A DNA stretch of 64,000 nt from CAJBNH01 sp964447285 (GTDB lineage: Bacteria > Myxococcota_A > UBA9042): positions 149,501 through 213,500 of the forward strand of contig CAYURO010000004.1 in NCBI GenBank assembly GCA_964447285.1. The letters run 5' to 3'. Position 1 is the stretch's first letter, and every line of letters starts with the position of its first letter. Both the position numbers and the translations under genes were made by a program. Below, in pieces: positions 16,793 through 26,044 of this stretch. Under the pieces are notes generated by a model. It saw only the letters and a program-made list of their open reading frames with translations, made no database searches and was not told the origin of the DNA.

Positions 16793-18592
16793 ATGCTCAA
16801 GCTGTCCATCCAAGATAGTGAAGGCAGGAGCACCATCGTCCCCCTGACGGATGGCGAGCTCAGCGTCGGCCGCGATGAGGCCAACTCGATCTGCTTGGCC
16901 GATCGCAACGTCTCACGCCAACACGCGCGTCTGACGACGAAGAACGGCCACGTTTGGCTCGAGAACGTCCACGCGACCTATGGAACGCGCTTCAACAACC
17001 TGCTGCTGCGCGAACGCGCCGAGCTGCGGGAAGGCGACGTGGTCCAGGTTGGCGACTACGTCCTTGAGCTCGTGTCCGAGGGCGGCCCGGCCAAGCGCGA
17101 CAACGCGTTGGTCGATGCTCCCGCCGGTCAGGCTCCGCCTCCGCCGCCCCGTCCCGCTGCAGCGCCGGTTGGCCGACCGCGTCCCGTCGACGAGAACTCG
17201 ACGGCGGTCGTGAACCTGGTGGACATCCAGGAGATGCTGAAGAATGAGCCAGCGGGCTCTGCCAGCACCCTGCCCGAGTCAGCCCAGCCGCGCCTTGTGG
17301 TCGAGAGCGACAACCTGCGCGGGCTGGAACTGCGCATGACCCGCACGCCGGTCACGGTCGGCCGCGTTCGCGAGAGTTGCGATCTGGTCATCGACCACCG
17401 TTCGATCTCGCAGAAGCACGCGCGGTTCACTCGCCTGACGGACGGCACCTGGCAGGTGATGGATCTCGGGTCGGCGAACGGGATGAAGGTCAACGGCGAG
17501 CCCTACTCGAAGTGCGAAGTGCGCAGCGGCGACCTCGTCGAGTTGGGCCACGTGTCCCTGCGTTTCTTGGCCGCCGGCGCCCGCGGAGCAACCTCCGGCG
17601 GCAGGCCCCGGTCCAGTAACCTGATCATCTATTTGGCTGTGGCTGCACTGCTTGTTGTCGGTGCTGCGGTGGCTGCGTTCTTCGCGATGAAGGGCGACGG
17701 CGGCAAGACGCCTCCGAAGTCGGACGTCAAGGTTCAGGCCACCGCAAACGACGAGACAGGGTCTTCTCCGGCCGAGCCGGCGACGCGCGATGCCGCGACC
17801 GAAGTACGCAAGGCGGAGAAGCTGCACGAAGCCGGGATGTTGGCTGAGGCCCGCACGGTGCTGAAGGCCGCTGAAGCCGACAACCCCGGAAACGCCTCGA
17901 TCGCCCTGCTGCTGCGCCGCATCGAGCTCGAGTTGGGTCAACTGGCGGATCTGGATGAAGCGGAGACGTTGATCGAGACCGACCCCGCGACGGCGCTTGC
18001 CCGGGTCCAAGGCATTGTGGCCGAAGCGAAGCCAGAGACGCCGATCGCCGACCGCGCCGAGAAGCTGCTCGCCAAGAGCAAGGAAGCGATCGCCGCGGCC
18101 GCCAAGCAGGAAGCGAAGGCGGAGTCGGCAACGGCGCCGGCGCCCCAGAAGGCCAAGCCTGCAGCTGCCAAGCCTGCTCCGGCCCCCACACCTGCTCCAA
18201 AGCCGGCCGCCAAGCCTGCTCCCACACCTGCGCCCAAGGCCGTCGCTGCCAAGCCCGAGCCGAAGCCTGAGCCCAAGGTCGAACCCAAGCCGGCACCGGC
18301 ACCCGCTCCTGCCCCGGAGCCCGCCGCAGAGCCCGCCCGCAAGACCGGCGCCGACTTCCACAAAGAAGGCCGCGACGCGATCCTTGCCGGCAAGCCCGAC
18401 GAGGCCATCGCGTTGTTCAAGCAGGCCGTCGCCAACGGTTACTTCAAGGCCCACGGCCAGCTCGCGCGCATCTTCTTCCAGCGCGGCGACAAGGCGAACT
18501 GCGCCAAACACGCCAAGGCCTACCTCGACCGCTACCCGGACGCCGGCGACGCACAGCCGCTGCAGGGCATGCTCGAGAAGTGCTCGAACTGA
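16793..18592 (+). CDS. Membrane protein with two FHA domains and a TPR-like tail
   Basis: A signalling adaptor predicted to bind phosphothreonine peptides. The first FHA domain (about 1-100) has SVGRDEAN, SRQHARL and TYGTRFNN. The second (about 160-262) has TVGRVRESCD, SQKHARF and SANGMKVNG. A single membrane segment follows near 282-305 (LIIYLAVAALLVVGAAVAAF). Then come a helical region, a low-complexity Ala/Pro/Lys stretch at about 440-510, and a C-terminal Sel1/TPR-like helix pair (GKPDEAIALFKQAVANGYFK). The topology puts the FHA domains in the cytoplasm and the tail in the periplasm. Myxococcota have many Ser/Thr kinases; none is encoded here, so the partner is elsewhere. Confidence 0.85.
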   Translation: MLKLSIQDSEGRSTIVPLTDGELSVGRDEANSICLADRNVSRQHARLTTKNGHVWLENVHATYGTRFNNLLLRERAELREGDVVQVGDYVLELVSEGGPAKRDNALVDAPAGQAPPPPPRPAAAPVGRPRPVDENSTAVVNLVDIQEMLKNEPAGSASTLPESAQPRLVVESDNLRGLELRMTRTPVTVGRVRESCDLVIDHRSISQKHARFTRLTDGTWQVMDLGSANGMKVNGEPYSKCEVRSGDLVELGHVSLRFLAAGARGATSGGRPRSSNLIIYLAVAALLVVGAAVAAFFAMKGDGGKTPPKSDVKVQATANDETGSSPAEPATRDAATEVRKAEKLHEAGMLAEARTVLKAAEADNPGNASIALLLRRIELELGQLADLDEAETLIETDPATALARVQGIVAEAKPETPIADRAEKLLAKSKEAIAAAAKQEAKAESATAPAPQKAKPAAAKPAPAPTPAPKPAAKPAPTPAPKAVAAKPEPKPEPKVEPKPAPAPAPAPEPAAEPARKTGADFHKEGRDAILAGKPDEAIALFKQAVANGYFKAHGQLARIFFQRGDKANCAKHAKAYLDRYPDAGDAQPLQGMLEKCSN

Positions 18593-18662
18593 CACGCTTC
18601 TTTCCTCTCCCTTCGTTTGCCGGGCTCCTGCTGCGCTCCCATGCGCCATCGAGAGGCTTTGC

Positions 18663-19847
18663 ATGAAGTCCCCCGACCTTGCCTCGCTGCAGGACTGCAC
18701 CCTGACCGACCAGGAGGCGGCCGACCTTGCGCTCGAGCTCTTCGTCGTCGGCTACGAGGGCACCGAGCTTCCCGCATTGGTCGAAGACCAGCTGGCCCGC
18801 GGACTTGCCGGCGTCATCCTGTTTCGCCGCAACCTGACGTTCACGACCGACGGCGCCGTCGATCTTGAGGCGCTTGCCGCCCACACCCGCGCCGTCCACG
18901 CCGCCGCCGACCGTTGCCCGGTGGGCCTGCCTGCCGTCTGTTCTGTCGACCAAGAAGGCGGCCTTGTCGCTCGCCTGCGGGCTCCATTCACCACCATCCC
19001 CCCCATGCGCGTCCTGGGCGACCACGGTGACAAGGGCCTGATCCGCCGTGTTGGGCGCCAGTTGGGGCGCGAGTGTCGGGCCGCGGGCTTCAACGTCGAC
19101 TTCGCTCCGGTGCTGGACGTCGACACCAACCCGGCCAATCCGATCATCGGCAACCGCTCTTTCTCCCGTGACCCGCATCTGGTGGCGCGGTATGCCGGAG
19201 AACTGCTGCAAGGTATGGAAGCGGAAGGTGTATTGGGCTGCGGCAAGCACTTTCCCGGTCATGGCGACACCGACGCCGACAGCCATCTGGCGCTGCCGGT
19301 GCTACCCCATGGCCTCGATCGGCTGCGAGCGGTCGAGCTTGTCCCGTTCCGCGAGCTTGCGCCTCACCTGTCGCTGGTCATGACCGCTCACGTGCTGTTT
19401 CCGGCTTTGGATCCTTCCCGCCCCGCCACCGTCTCACCAGACATCCTGCGGCCGCTGCTGCGGGGCGAGTGCGGATACGACGGCGTCATCGTCAGCGACG
19501 ATCTGGAAATGGCCGGCATCGCCAAGGTGTTGGAGCCTGGTGCCATCGTCTTGGCGGGCCTGTTGGCGGGGGTGGACTTGTTCCTGGTGTGCAGACGCGA
19601 AGACATGCGGGCAGAGGCGATCCAAGCCGCGGGCGAAGTGCTGCGGCGGGCATCGGACGACCCGCTGCGGCAGGCCGCGTTGCAGGCCATCGGTCGTGTG
19701 CGAAAGATGCGTTCGCGGCTGATCGCACCCGTTGCGTATGCCGATGACATCCGTAAGGTACTGGCTTCGTCAGAGACATGCGACTTGCGTAGCGACTTGG
19801 GGGCTGGCACGCTCGAAACAACGGGACCCAAGCCATCGACGACGTGA
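18663..19847 (+). CDS. nagZ: Glycoside hydrolase family 3 beta-N-acetylhexosaminidase (NagZ-like)
   Basis: Releases N-acetylglucosamine from muropeptides in cell-wall recycling. The family signature KHFPGHGDT is present (K195-T203). The predicted nucleophile is D279 in VIVSDDLEM, and the substrate-binding region DQEGGLVARL precedes it. At 394 residues it fits single-domain NagZ enzymes rather than large two-domain GH3 glucosidases. The ATG at 18663 follows GAGAGG at 6 bases. No signal peptide is evident, so it is cytoplasmic. Its stop overlaps a GTG (GTGA) that could start the next gene, the S41 protease. Confidence 0.9.
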   Translation: MKSPDLASLQDCTLTDQEAADLALELFVVGYEGTELPALVEDQLARGLAGVILFRRNLTFTTDGAVDLEALAAHTRAVHAAADRCPVGLPAVCSVDQEGGLVARLRAPFTTIPPMRVLGDHGDKGLIRRVGRQLGRECRAAGFNVDFAPVLDVDTNPANPIIGNRSFSRDPHLVARYAGELLQGMEAEGVLGCGKHFPGHGDTDADSHLALPVLPHGLDRLRAVELVPFRELAPHLSLVMTAHVLFPALDPSRPATVSPDILRPLLRGECGYDGVIVSDDLEMAGIAKVLEPGAIVLAGLLAGVDLFLVCRREDMRAEAIQAAGEVLRRASDDPLRQAALQAIGRVRKMRSRLIAPVAYADDIRKVLASSETCDLRSDLGAGTLETTGPKPSTT

Positions 19848-19882
19848 CAGAAGGCGCAGCTACGGGAGGCGCGAAAGACCTG

Positions 19883-22102
19883 ATGACGCGAATTTTTGGC
19901 TCGATCTCTTGGGTTGCAGTCGTCCTCGTCTGCGCCGCGTGGCTCACCACCGGCTGCGACCGCGAGGCCGACGATGCCCGCGCGCCGCGCAGCTCTCAGG
20001 CAAAGACCACGGCTGCCGCGACCGATCGCCCGGGCGGCGCCGCGCAAGCCAGCACCCCAACAGGTTCCCCCACTGCGGGCGACCGGGTCGCCGAGACCGA
20101 CGAAGATCGGGGCGAAGTGGACCACTGGAAGGACGTGCCGTTCGACGTGCACAACTTCGATGAGGTGTTGGACTATGTCGCGACCTACTACATCGATAGC
20201 ACCGCCGACCGAAAGCGCGCGTGGACCGAGGCAGCCAATTTCGCGTTGATGACGCTCGAACCCGCGGTCGAGCTCTTGCCCGTGACGTTCTTTGAGCAGC
20301 GCAAGGGTCTGGTGGACGAAGAAGGCCGTCTGGATGGCTCTACCGAGCCGTTCCGATGCCGCGGTGCGCCGATTCCCGGCGTCGTGCTGCACCACATCCC
20401 GAACGACGAGTACCTGAAGGCGCACCAGACGACCAAGCGCCACCGCAGACTCACCGACGACGAGGTGCGCGAACTTCGTGACCGCATCCGCACGCGCAAC
20501 AACTCGTACAACGAGGCATGGAAGTCACTTGCCTTCTCTCGCCCTCAATTCGACTGCGTGATGGACTATGCGGAACACAAGGTCGAGGAGTTCAAGGCCG
20601 AGGCTGCTCGCAAGGCCGCGGAACCCAAGCCCGTTGTCCAAGCCGCTCCCGCCGATGGCGCCGCAAAGGCCGAAGCAGTAGCCGAAGGCAAGCCAGCCGA
20701 CGCCACACCCGGTCCAGAACCCGCGCACAAGCCAGAACCCGCGCACAAGCCGGAACCCGCGCAAAAGGGTGGCGCGAAGAAGGGCGCCGAAAAGGTCAAA
20801 CCGAGCAAGACCGCCGATGGCAAGGACGCCCAAGTCAAGGACAATCCGGTAGGGCCCGCGGCGAAGACGGCTGACCCAGGTGAGCCCGACGACCGGCCAC
20901 GCCCCCCCCCGGACCTGAACCGCGTGTGGGAATCGGCGGCGTCGGGCTACCTGTACGCACTGGACCCGCACTCGTCCATCATCCCGAAAGAAGCATGGAA
21001 GCAGTCGACCGATGAGACACAGGATGCCTCTTTCGAGGGCATTGGCGCCGTGCTGACCCAGCGCGACGAGATGACGATCGTCGAGAACCCGATGGAGGGC
21101 CGGCCGGCGTGGCGGGCAGGCATCCGCGCGGGAGACATCATCCACAAGGTCGACGGCGTCGACGTATCGGGGTGGGTGCTGACCAAGGTCGTCAAGTTGA
21201 TTCGCGGCCCGAAGGCCACGCAAGTCAAGTTGACCATCAGCCGCGAAAGTGACCCGGCGCCACGCGACATCGCCATCACCCGCGAGCACATCGACGTCAA
21301 GAACGTCGACGGCCACTTGCTGAAGGATTACCCGGGCATCGCGCACATCAAGATGACGGGCTTCATCCCGGACAGCACCAAAGACCTTCGCCAGATGATC
21401 GACAAGCTTGCCAAGGAGGCACCGGGCGGCAAGCTCACCGGCGTCATCCTCGACTTGCGCAACAATTCCGGTGGTCTGCTAAACAAGGCCATCGAAGTTG
21501 CCGACATGTTCCTGAGCTCGGGACGCATCGTCAGCGTGAAGAGCCGCCACCGCCGCGAGGAGGTGTACGACGCCTCACGCCAAAGCTCGGACCTCAAGCT
21601 GCCGCTGGTCGTGCTGGTGAATGACGGGGCGGCTTCTGCCTCCGAGATTGTGGCTTCGGCCATCCAGGACAACGCCCGAGGTCTGGTCGTCGGACTGCGC
21701 ACATTCGGCAAGGCATCTGTGCAGACGCTCTTTGAGCCCGCCCTGCACACCGAGTACTACATCAAGCTGACGATCGCCCGTTACTACGCCCCCAGCGGCG
21801 CGACCATCCAAGTGGTCGGCGTGACCCCGGACATCGAAGTCGCTCCTGAGGCCGATGGCAAAATCCCCGTCGGTTTCCGGGAAGAGAACTTGAACAACCA
21901 CCTTGTACCCATCGAGAGCGCGTCCAAGTCCCCTTGGTCCCCCGCGATTCCGTCTCTGACCCGGTGCGTCGAGACCTCGGGACTTGCGGTCCAGATCGCC
22001 AAGCGCGAGCCGGCGCCGCAGGTTCACCCCGACTTCCAGCTGATGCGCGCTGCAGACTACGTCACCTGCCTTGGTCGTATGCCGCAGCCCCCCGTCCGGT
22101 AA
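19883..22102 (+). CDS. S41-family C-terminal processing protease (Ctp/Prc-like) lipoprotein
   Basis: A periplasmic serine protease of the tail-specific family. The start has a lipoprotein-like signal (VVLVCAAWLTTGC). Then come a helical domain, a Lys/Pro/Ala-rich linker with an 18-base tandem repeat, and a PDZ domain (IGAVLTQRDEM to KLTISRE). The S41 core has GVILDLRNNSGGLLNKA, and the catalytic dyad is S585 in AASASEIVAS and K610 in TFGKASVQ, 25 residues apart as in E. coli Prc. ATG 19883 is used here (740 aa); GTG 19844, which overlaps nagZ, would add 13 residues before the signal. Next to NagZ it may act in cell-envelope turnover. Confidence 0.87.
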   Translation: MTRIFGSISWVAVVLVCAAWLTTGCDREADDARAPRSSQAKTTAAATDRPGGAAQASTPTGSPTAGDRVAETDEDRGEVDHWKDVPFDVHNFDEVLDYVATYYIDSTADRKRAWTEAANFALMTLEPAVELLPVTFFEQRKGLVDEEGRLDGSTEPFRCRGAPIPGVVLHHIPNDEYLKAHQTTKRHRRLTDDEVRELRDRIRTRNNSYNEAWKSLAFSRPQFDCVMDYAEHKVEEFKAEAARKAAEPKPVVQAAPADGAAKAEAVAEGKPADATPGPEPAHKPEPAHKPEPAQKGGAKKGAEKVKPSKTADGKDAQVKDNPVGPAAKTADPGEPDDRPRPPPDLNRVWESAASGYLYALDPHSSIIPKEAWKQSTDETQDASFEGIGAVLTQRDEMTIVENPMEGRPAWRAGIRAGDIIHKVDGVDVSGWVLTKVVKLIRGPKATQVKLTISRESDPAPRDIAITREHIDVKNVDGHLLKDYPGIAHIKMTGFIPDSTKDLRQMIDKLAKEAPGGKLTGVILDLRNNSGGLLNKAIEVADMFLSSGRIVSVKSRHRREEVYDASRQSSDLKLPLVVLVNDGAASASEIVASAIQDNARGLVVGLRTFGKASVQTLFEPALHTEYYIKLTIARYYAPSGATIQVVGVTPDIEVAPEADGKIPVGFREENLNNHLVPIESASKSPWSPAIPSLTRCVETSGLAVQIAKREPAPQVHPDFQLMRAADYVTCLGRMPQPPVR
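20714..20767 (+). repeat. Triple 18-bp tandem repeat coding PEPAHK
   Basis: Three copies of an 18-base unit (starting CCAGAACCCGCGCACAAG), the third diverged at two positions, encode PEPAHK, PEPAHK, PEPAQK in the linker of the S41 protease. Such in-frame repeats can change copy number and alter linker length. Confidence 0.85.
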
Positions 22103-22223
22103 CCGACCGCTAGACCACAGTCCGACGACTTCCCCGCATCCGGGTGGACGACGAGCCGCAGGTCGCGTAGCTTCGCCTGAGGTTCCGACGCGCCCGCCCT
22201 TCTGACTACTTTTCAGGAAGCCC

Positions 22224-22823
22224 ATGACTTCGCACCCTGATCCCGTCCCCAATGCTTCCGCGGAGGCGCGCCTATCCGCGCTCGAGACTGAGCTTGCACA
22301 GGTCGTGGCCCGGGTCTTTGCGTTGGAGCAGCAGCTCGCCACCGCTGTCGTGCCAGTGACGACGCCTGCAGCGGCTCCCGCCCTGCCGGAAGTTGCGCTG
22401 CCCGCCGAACACCTGGCACCGCCCCCACGCGCAGCTACCCCGCAAGGCGAGATTCGCGCGGTCCTCGCCGCCATGTTCGATCTCGCCATGCGCCCCCCGA
22501 CACAGGACGACGAGCAGGCTGACCTGAGGTACCGCGCTTTCAGTGACCTGTTCCATCACACGCGCCGGGGCTCGCCGCTACTCGAGAACGAGTTGATGAA
22601 CTACAAGTGGCGCCCGCTGTGTACGCGCGCCGCCTCCTATCTGCGTGACGCCGCCGACCCGTCGAGCTTCGACATCGTGCAGATGGTCCCGGCGGTGGTC
22701 GACGATCGCACAGCGACGATCAAGGTATTCCTGCGCGCAGAGCGCCGGATGCCGCCCCCCGTGACCTTCCGGCGCGATGACATGGCGGAGGGTGCGCTGC
22801 GGATCGAGAGTTCCTCCCTCTAG
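22224..22823 (+). CDS. Conserved-looking hypothetical protein
   Basis: A 199-residue soluble protein with a clear ribosome-binding site (CAGGAAG, 6 bases before ATG). Residues 12-40 are a short coiled coil (LSALETELAQVVARVFALEQ). An Ala/Pro linker follows, then a compact C-terminal domain (about 75-199) with an Arg/Phe-rich region and alternating beta strands (ATIKVFLRAERRMPPPVTF). No signal peptide or catalytic motif is seen. It stands alone between the S41 protease and tRNA-Cys. Function unknown. Confidence 0.65.
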   Translation: MTSHPDPVPNASAEARLSALETELAQVVARVFALEQQLATAVVPVTTPAAAPALPEVALPAEHLAPPPRAATPQGEIRAVLAAMFDLAMRPPTQDDEQADLRYRAFSDLFHHTRRGSPLLENELMNYKWRPLCTRAASYLRDAADPSSFDIVQMVPAVVDDRTATIKVFLRAERRMPPPVTFRRDDMAEGALRIESSSL

Positions 22824-22900
22824 CGATCGAGGGGACGAATCCCAAGCCGGCTGACGCCCCGCGAAGGGCCGCTGTAACGGCGGGATCGCCCGGTGGGCCC

Positions 22901-22929
22901 TTGACCTGTCAGACGTTTTGGAGTACCTC
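22901..22929 (+). promoter_or_regulatory. Candidate promoter of tRNA-Cys
   Basis: TTGACC at 22901-22906, a 17-base spacer and TACCTC at 22924-22929, ending 12 bases before the tRNA. The -35 is good and the -10 weak. Confidence 0.4.
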
Positions 22930-22941
22930 TCACGCGCCCTC

Positions 22942-23012
22942 GGCGGCATGGCCAAGTGGTAAGGCAGAGGACTGCAAATCCTCCATCCCCGGTTCGAATC
23001 CGGGTGCCGCCT
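22942..23012 (+). tRNA. tRNA-Cys (anticodon GCA)
   Basis: The acceptor pairs GGCGGCA (22942-22948) with TGCCGCC (23005-23011), with discriminator T. The anticodon stem GAGGA/TCCTC encloses loop CTGCAAA, giving anticodon GCA. The T-loop GGTTCGAATC is canonical. The CCA end is not encoded (CCG follows), unlike tRNA-Arg(CCT) and tRNA-Leu in this window, so CCA must be added enzymatically. Confidence 0.96.
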
Positions 23013-23335
23013 CCGAGTGCTTCGTCCGGTCGGAACTCGCCGTCCTACGTTCGGCGTCCCGATCCCTGCGAAGCTGGCGCTCTTCACCAGCGCCTCGTGA
23101 CCTGGACTGCGGTCCAAGCTCGCGACCCCGGTCCCGGCGGGCGTTCCGTCTGCCGGAAAGGGTTGCGCGACCGCCCAGGTGATGATGCCCCCATTGGCCC
23201 AGGCTGATGACCGGCACCGTCGCTCCGCGGGAATCGCGGGCGCACGAGGCGGACCGGACTACCGCGTCGACGGATGCGGCCAGGTGCCCGAAGCGAAGGA
23301 CTGACGACGAAACGCACGCAGGAGACCGACCGCAC
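23013..23335 (+). other. Intergenic leader between tRNA-Cys and rimP
   Basis: About 320 bases without a convincing gene. It contains one 6-bp hairpin (GGCGCT/AGCGCC, 23076-23094) without a T tract. An ATG at 23207 is in frame with rimP and would add 43 residues unlike RimP. This is probably the promoter and leader of the nusA operon. I could not pick out a convincing -35/-10 pair. Confidence 0.4.
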
Positions 23336-23953
23336 GTGAGCCCGATCGCACCCGACCTCAGGGCTTTGGAAGCCCGCCTGGAGGCGATGCTCGTCCCCGT
23401 CGTCGATGCGGCGGGGCTCGAGCTGCTGGTTGTGCGCGTGACGCCTGCCGGACGCGGGCTGCGGCTGCTGCTGCAGATCGATCGGCGCGAAGGCGATGGG
23501 GCCGTGGGACTGCGGGACTGCACCACGGTGTCGAAGAAAGTCAGTGCGTTGTTGGACGTCGAGGATCCGATCGAGCCCGAGTACGATCTCGAGGTCTCGA
23601 GCCCTGGGATGAACCGCCCCCTGCGCGGCGAGGCGGACTTTCTGCGGTTTGCCGGCATCACGGCCAAGGTTACGCTTGCGGGGGCCGATGGTCTGGGCCG
23701 CAGGTCGGTGATCGGAGTCATGGTCGACTGCACGGACGGCATGCTGCGGTTGCGTACGGGCAAGGACGAAGAGCAGACGTTCGCGGTGGCGGACATCCAG
23801 CGAGCGGCGTTGAACCCCACGTTCGACGAGTGGCAGGCGCTGGGACGCAAGCTGGCGGCCGAAGACACGGCGAAAGGCCGAGCGGCCGGTGACGGAATCG
23901 ATGGCGGACCGGAAGATGACGGGTCGTCGGACGAAGGTGCGGAACAAGAGTAG
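23336..23953 (+). CDS. rimP: Ribosome maturation factor RimP
   Basis: Needed for late assembly of the 30S subunit. The 205-residue protein has the RimP N-terminal alpha/beta domain (LELLVVRVTPAGRGLRLLLQID), the family signature LEVSSPGMNRPL and a small C-terminal SH3-like barrel. A charged tail follows that is longer than usual (about 45 residues, rich in Asp/Glu/Gly). The GTG start at 23336 follows AGGAGA. It is the first gene of the classic rimP-nusA-ylxR-infB-rbfA-truB order, which supports the call strongly. Confidence 0.93.
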   Translation: MSPIAPDLRALEARLEAMLVPVVDAAGLELLVVRVTPAGRGLRLLLQIDRREGDGAVGLRDCTTVSKKVSALLDVEDPIEPEYDLEVSSPGMNRPLRGEADFLRFAGITAKVTLAGADGLGRRSVIGVMVDCTDGMLRLRTGKDEEQTFAVADIQRAALNPTFDEWQALGRKLAAEDTAKGRAAGDGIDGGPEDDGSSDEGAEQE

Positions 23954-24021
23954 CGTGGCGCGGGTCGACGGGCACATGGGTCCGGCGAAACGGTGACGCA
24001 ACGGCAAGGAGCAATCGTGCG

Positions 24022-25511
<1,490 letters not shown>

Positions 25512-25515
<4 letters not shown>

Positions 25516-26024
25516 GCCCAGAGCGGACCGGCCCGGTCCGGACTTGCGTGGGGTGCCGGCAACGAAAGCCTGCCCTCGAGCTTGTGCGGGTTCAGGTGAC
25601 GGACGCGGGTGAGTTGGACGTTTCGGCCTTGGCCGGGGTGCCCACGGTGAGAAGACCGGCCGCGAAGGGAGCGCCGGTCGCGAGGTCATGCAAGGGGTTG
25701 CACCTTTGCCCGGACTTCGGTTGCGTCGAGAAGGCTCTGCGGATGCTCACGCGTCCAGGCAGGAAGTCGGCGACGCGCAAAGACGCTCGTTCAGACCCCT
25801 CGGCTGGACGGGAAGGGGGCGATGGCCCCGCACGGGTTTGGCTCGAAGGCACGGCGCACACGGCGCAGCGCCTGATCGAGCGACGCGAAGCGGGACTGCG
25901 CCGCCGACGCCTCGACGCCTCGGAAGACGAGCGCATCGGGGCATGGAAGGTCCTGGCCGCAAGGATAGCGCAGACGCTGCAAGCGGAGCGCCATCACGGG
26001 CACGGGAGCCACAGGCGTGGGTAA
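25512..26024 (+). CDS. ylxR: YlxR-family (DUF448/RnpM) nucleic-acid-binding protein
   Basis: A small RNA-binding protein routinely found between nusA and infB; in Bacillus it modulates RNase P. The signature TCVGCRQRKP is near the N-terminus, with KGLHLCPDFGCVEKAL further on. The family is about 90 residues; this one has 170. A basic, Arg-rich extension of roughly 75 residues ends in HHGHGSHRRG, perhaps for RNA binding. The start is the GTG overlapping the nusA stop (GTGA). Confidence 0.85.
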
Positions 26025-26044
26025 CCACGCGTTCGGAGTTGCAC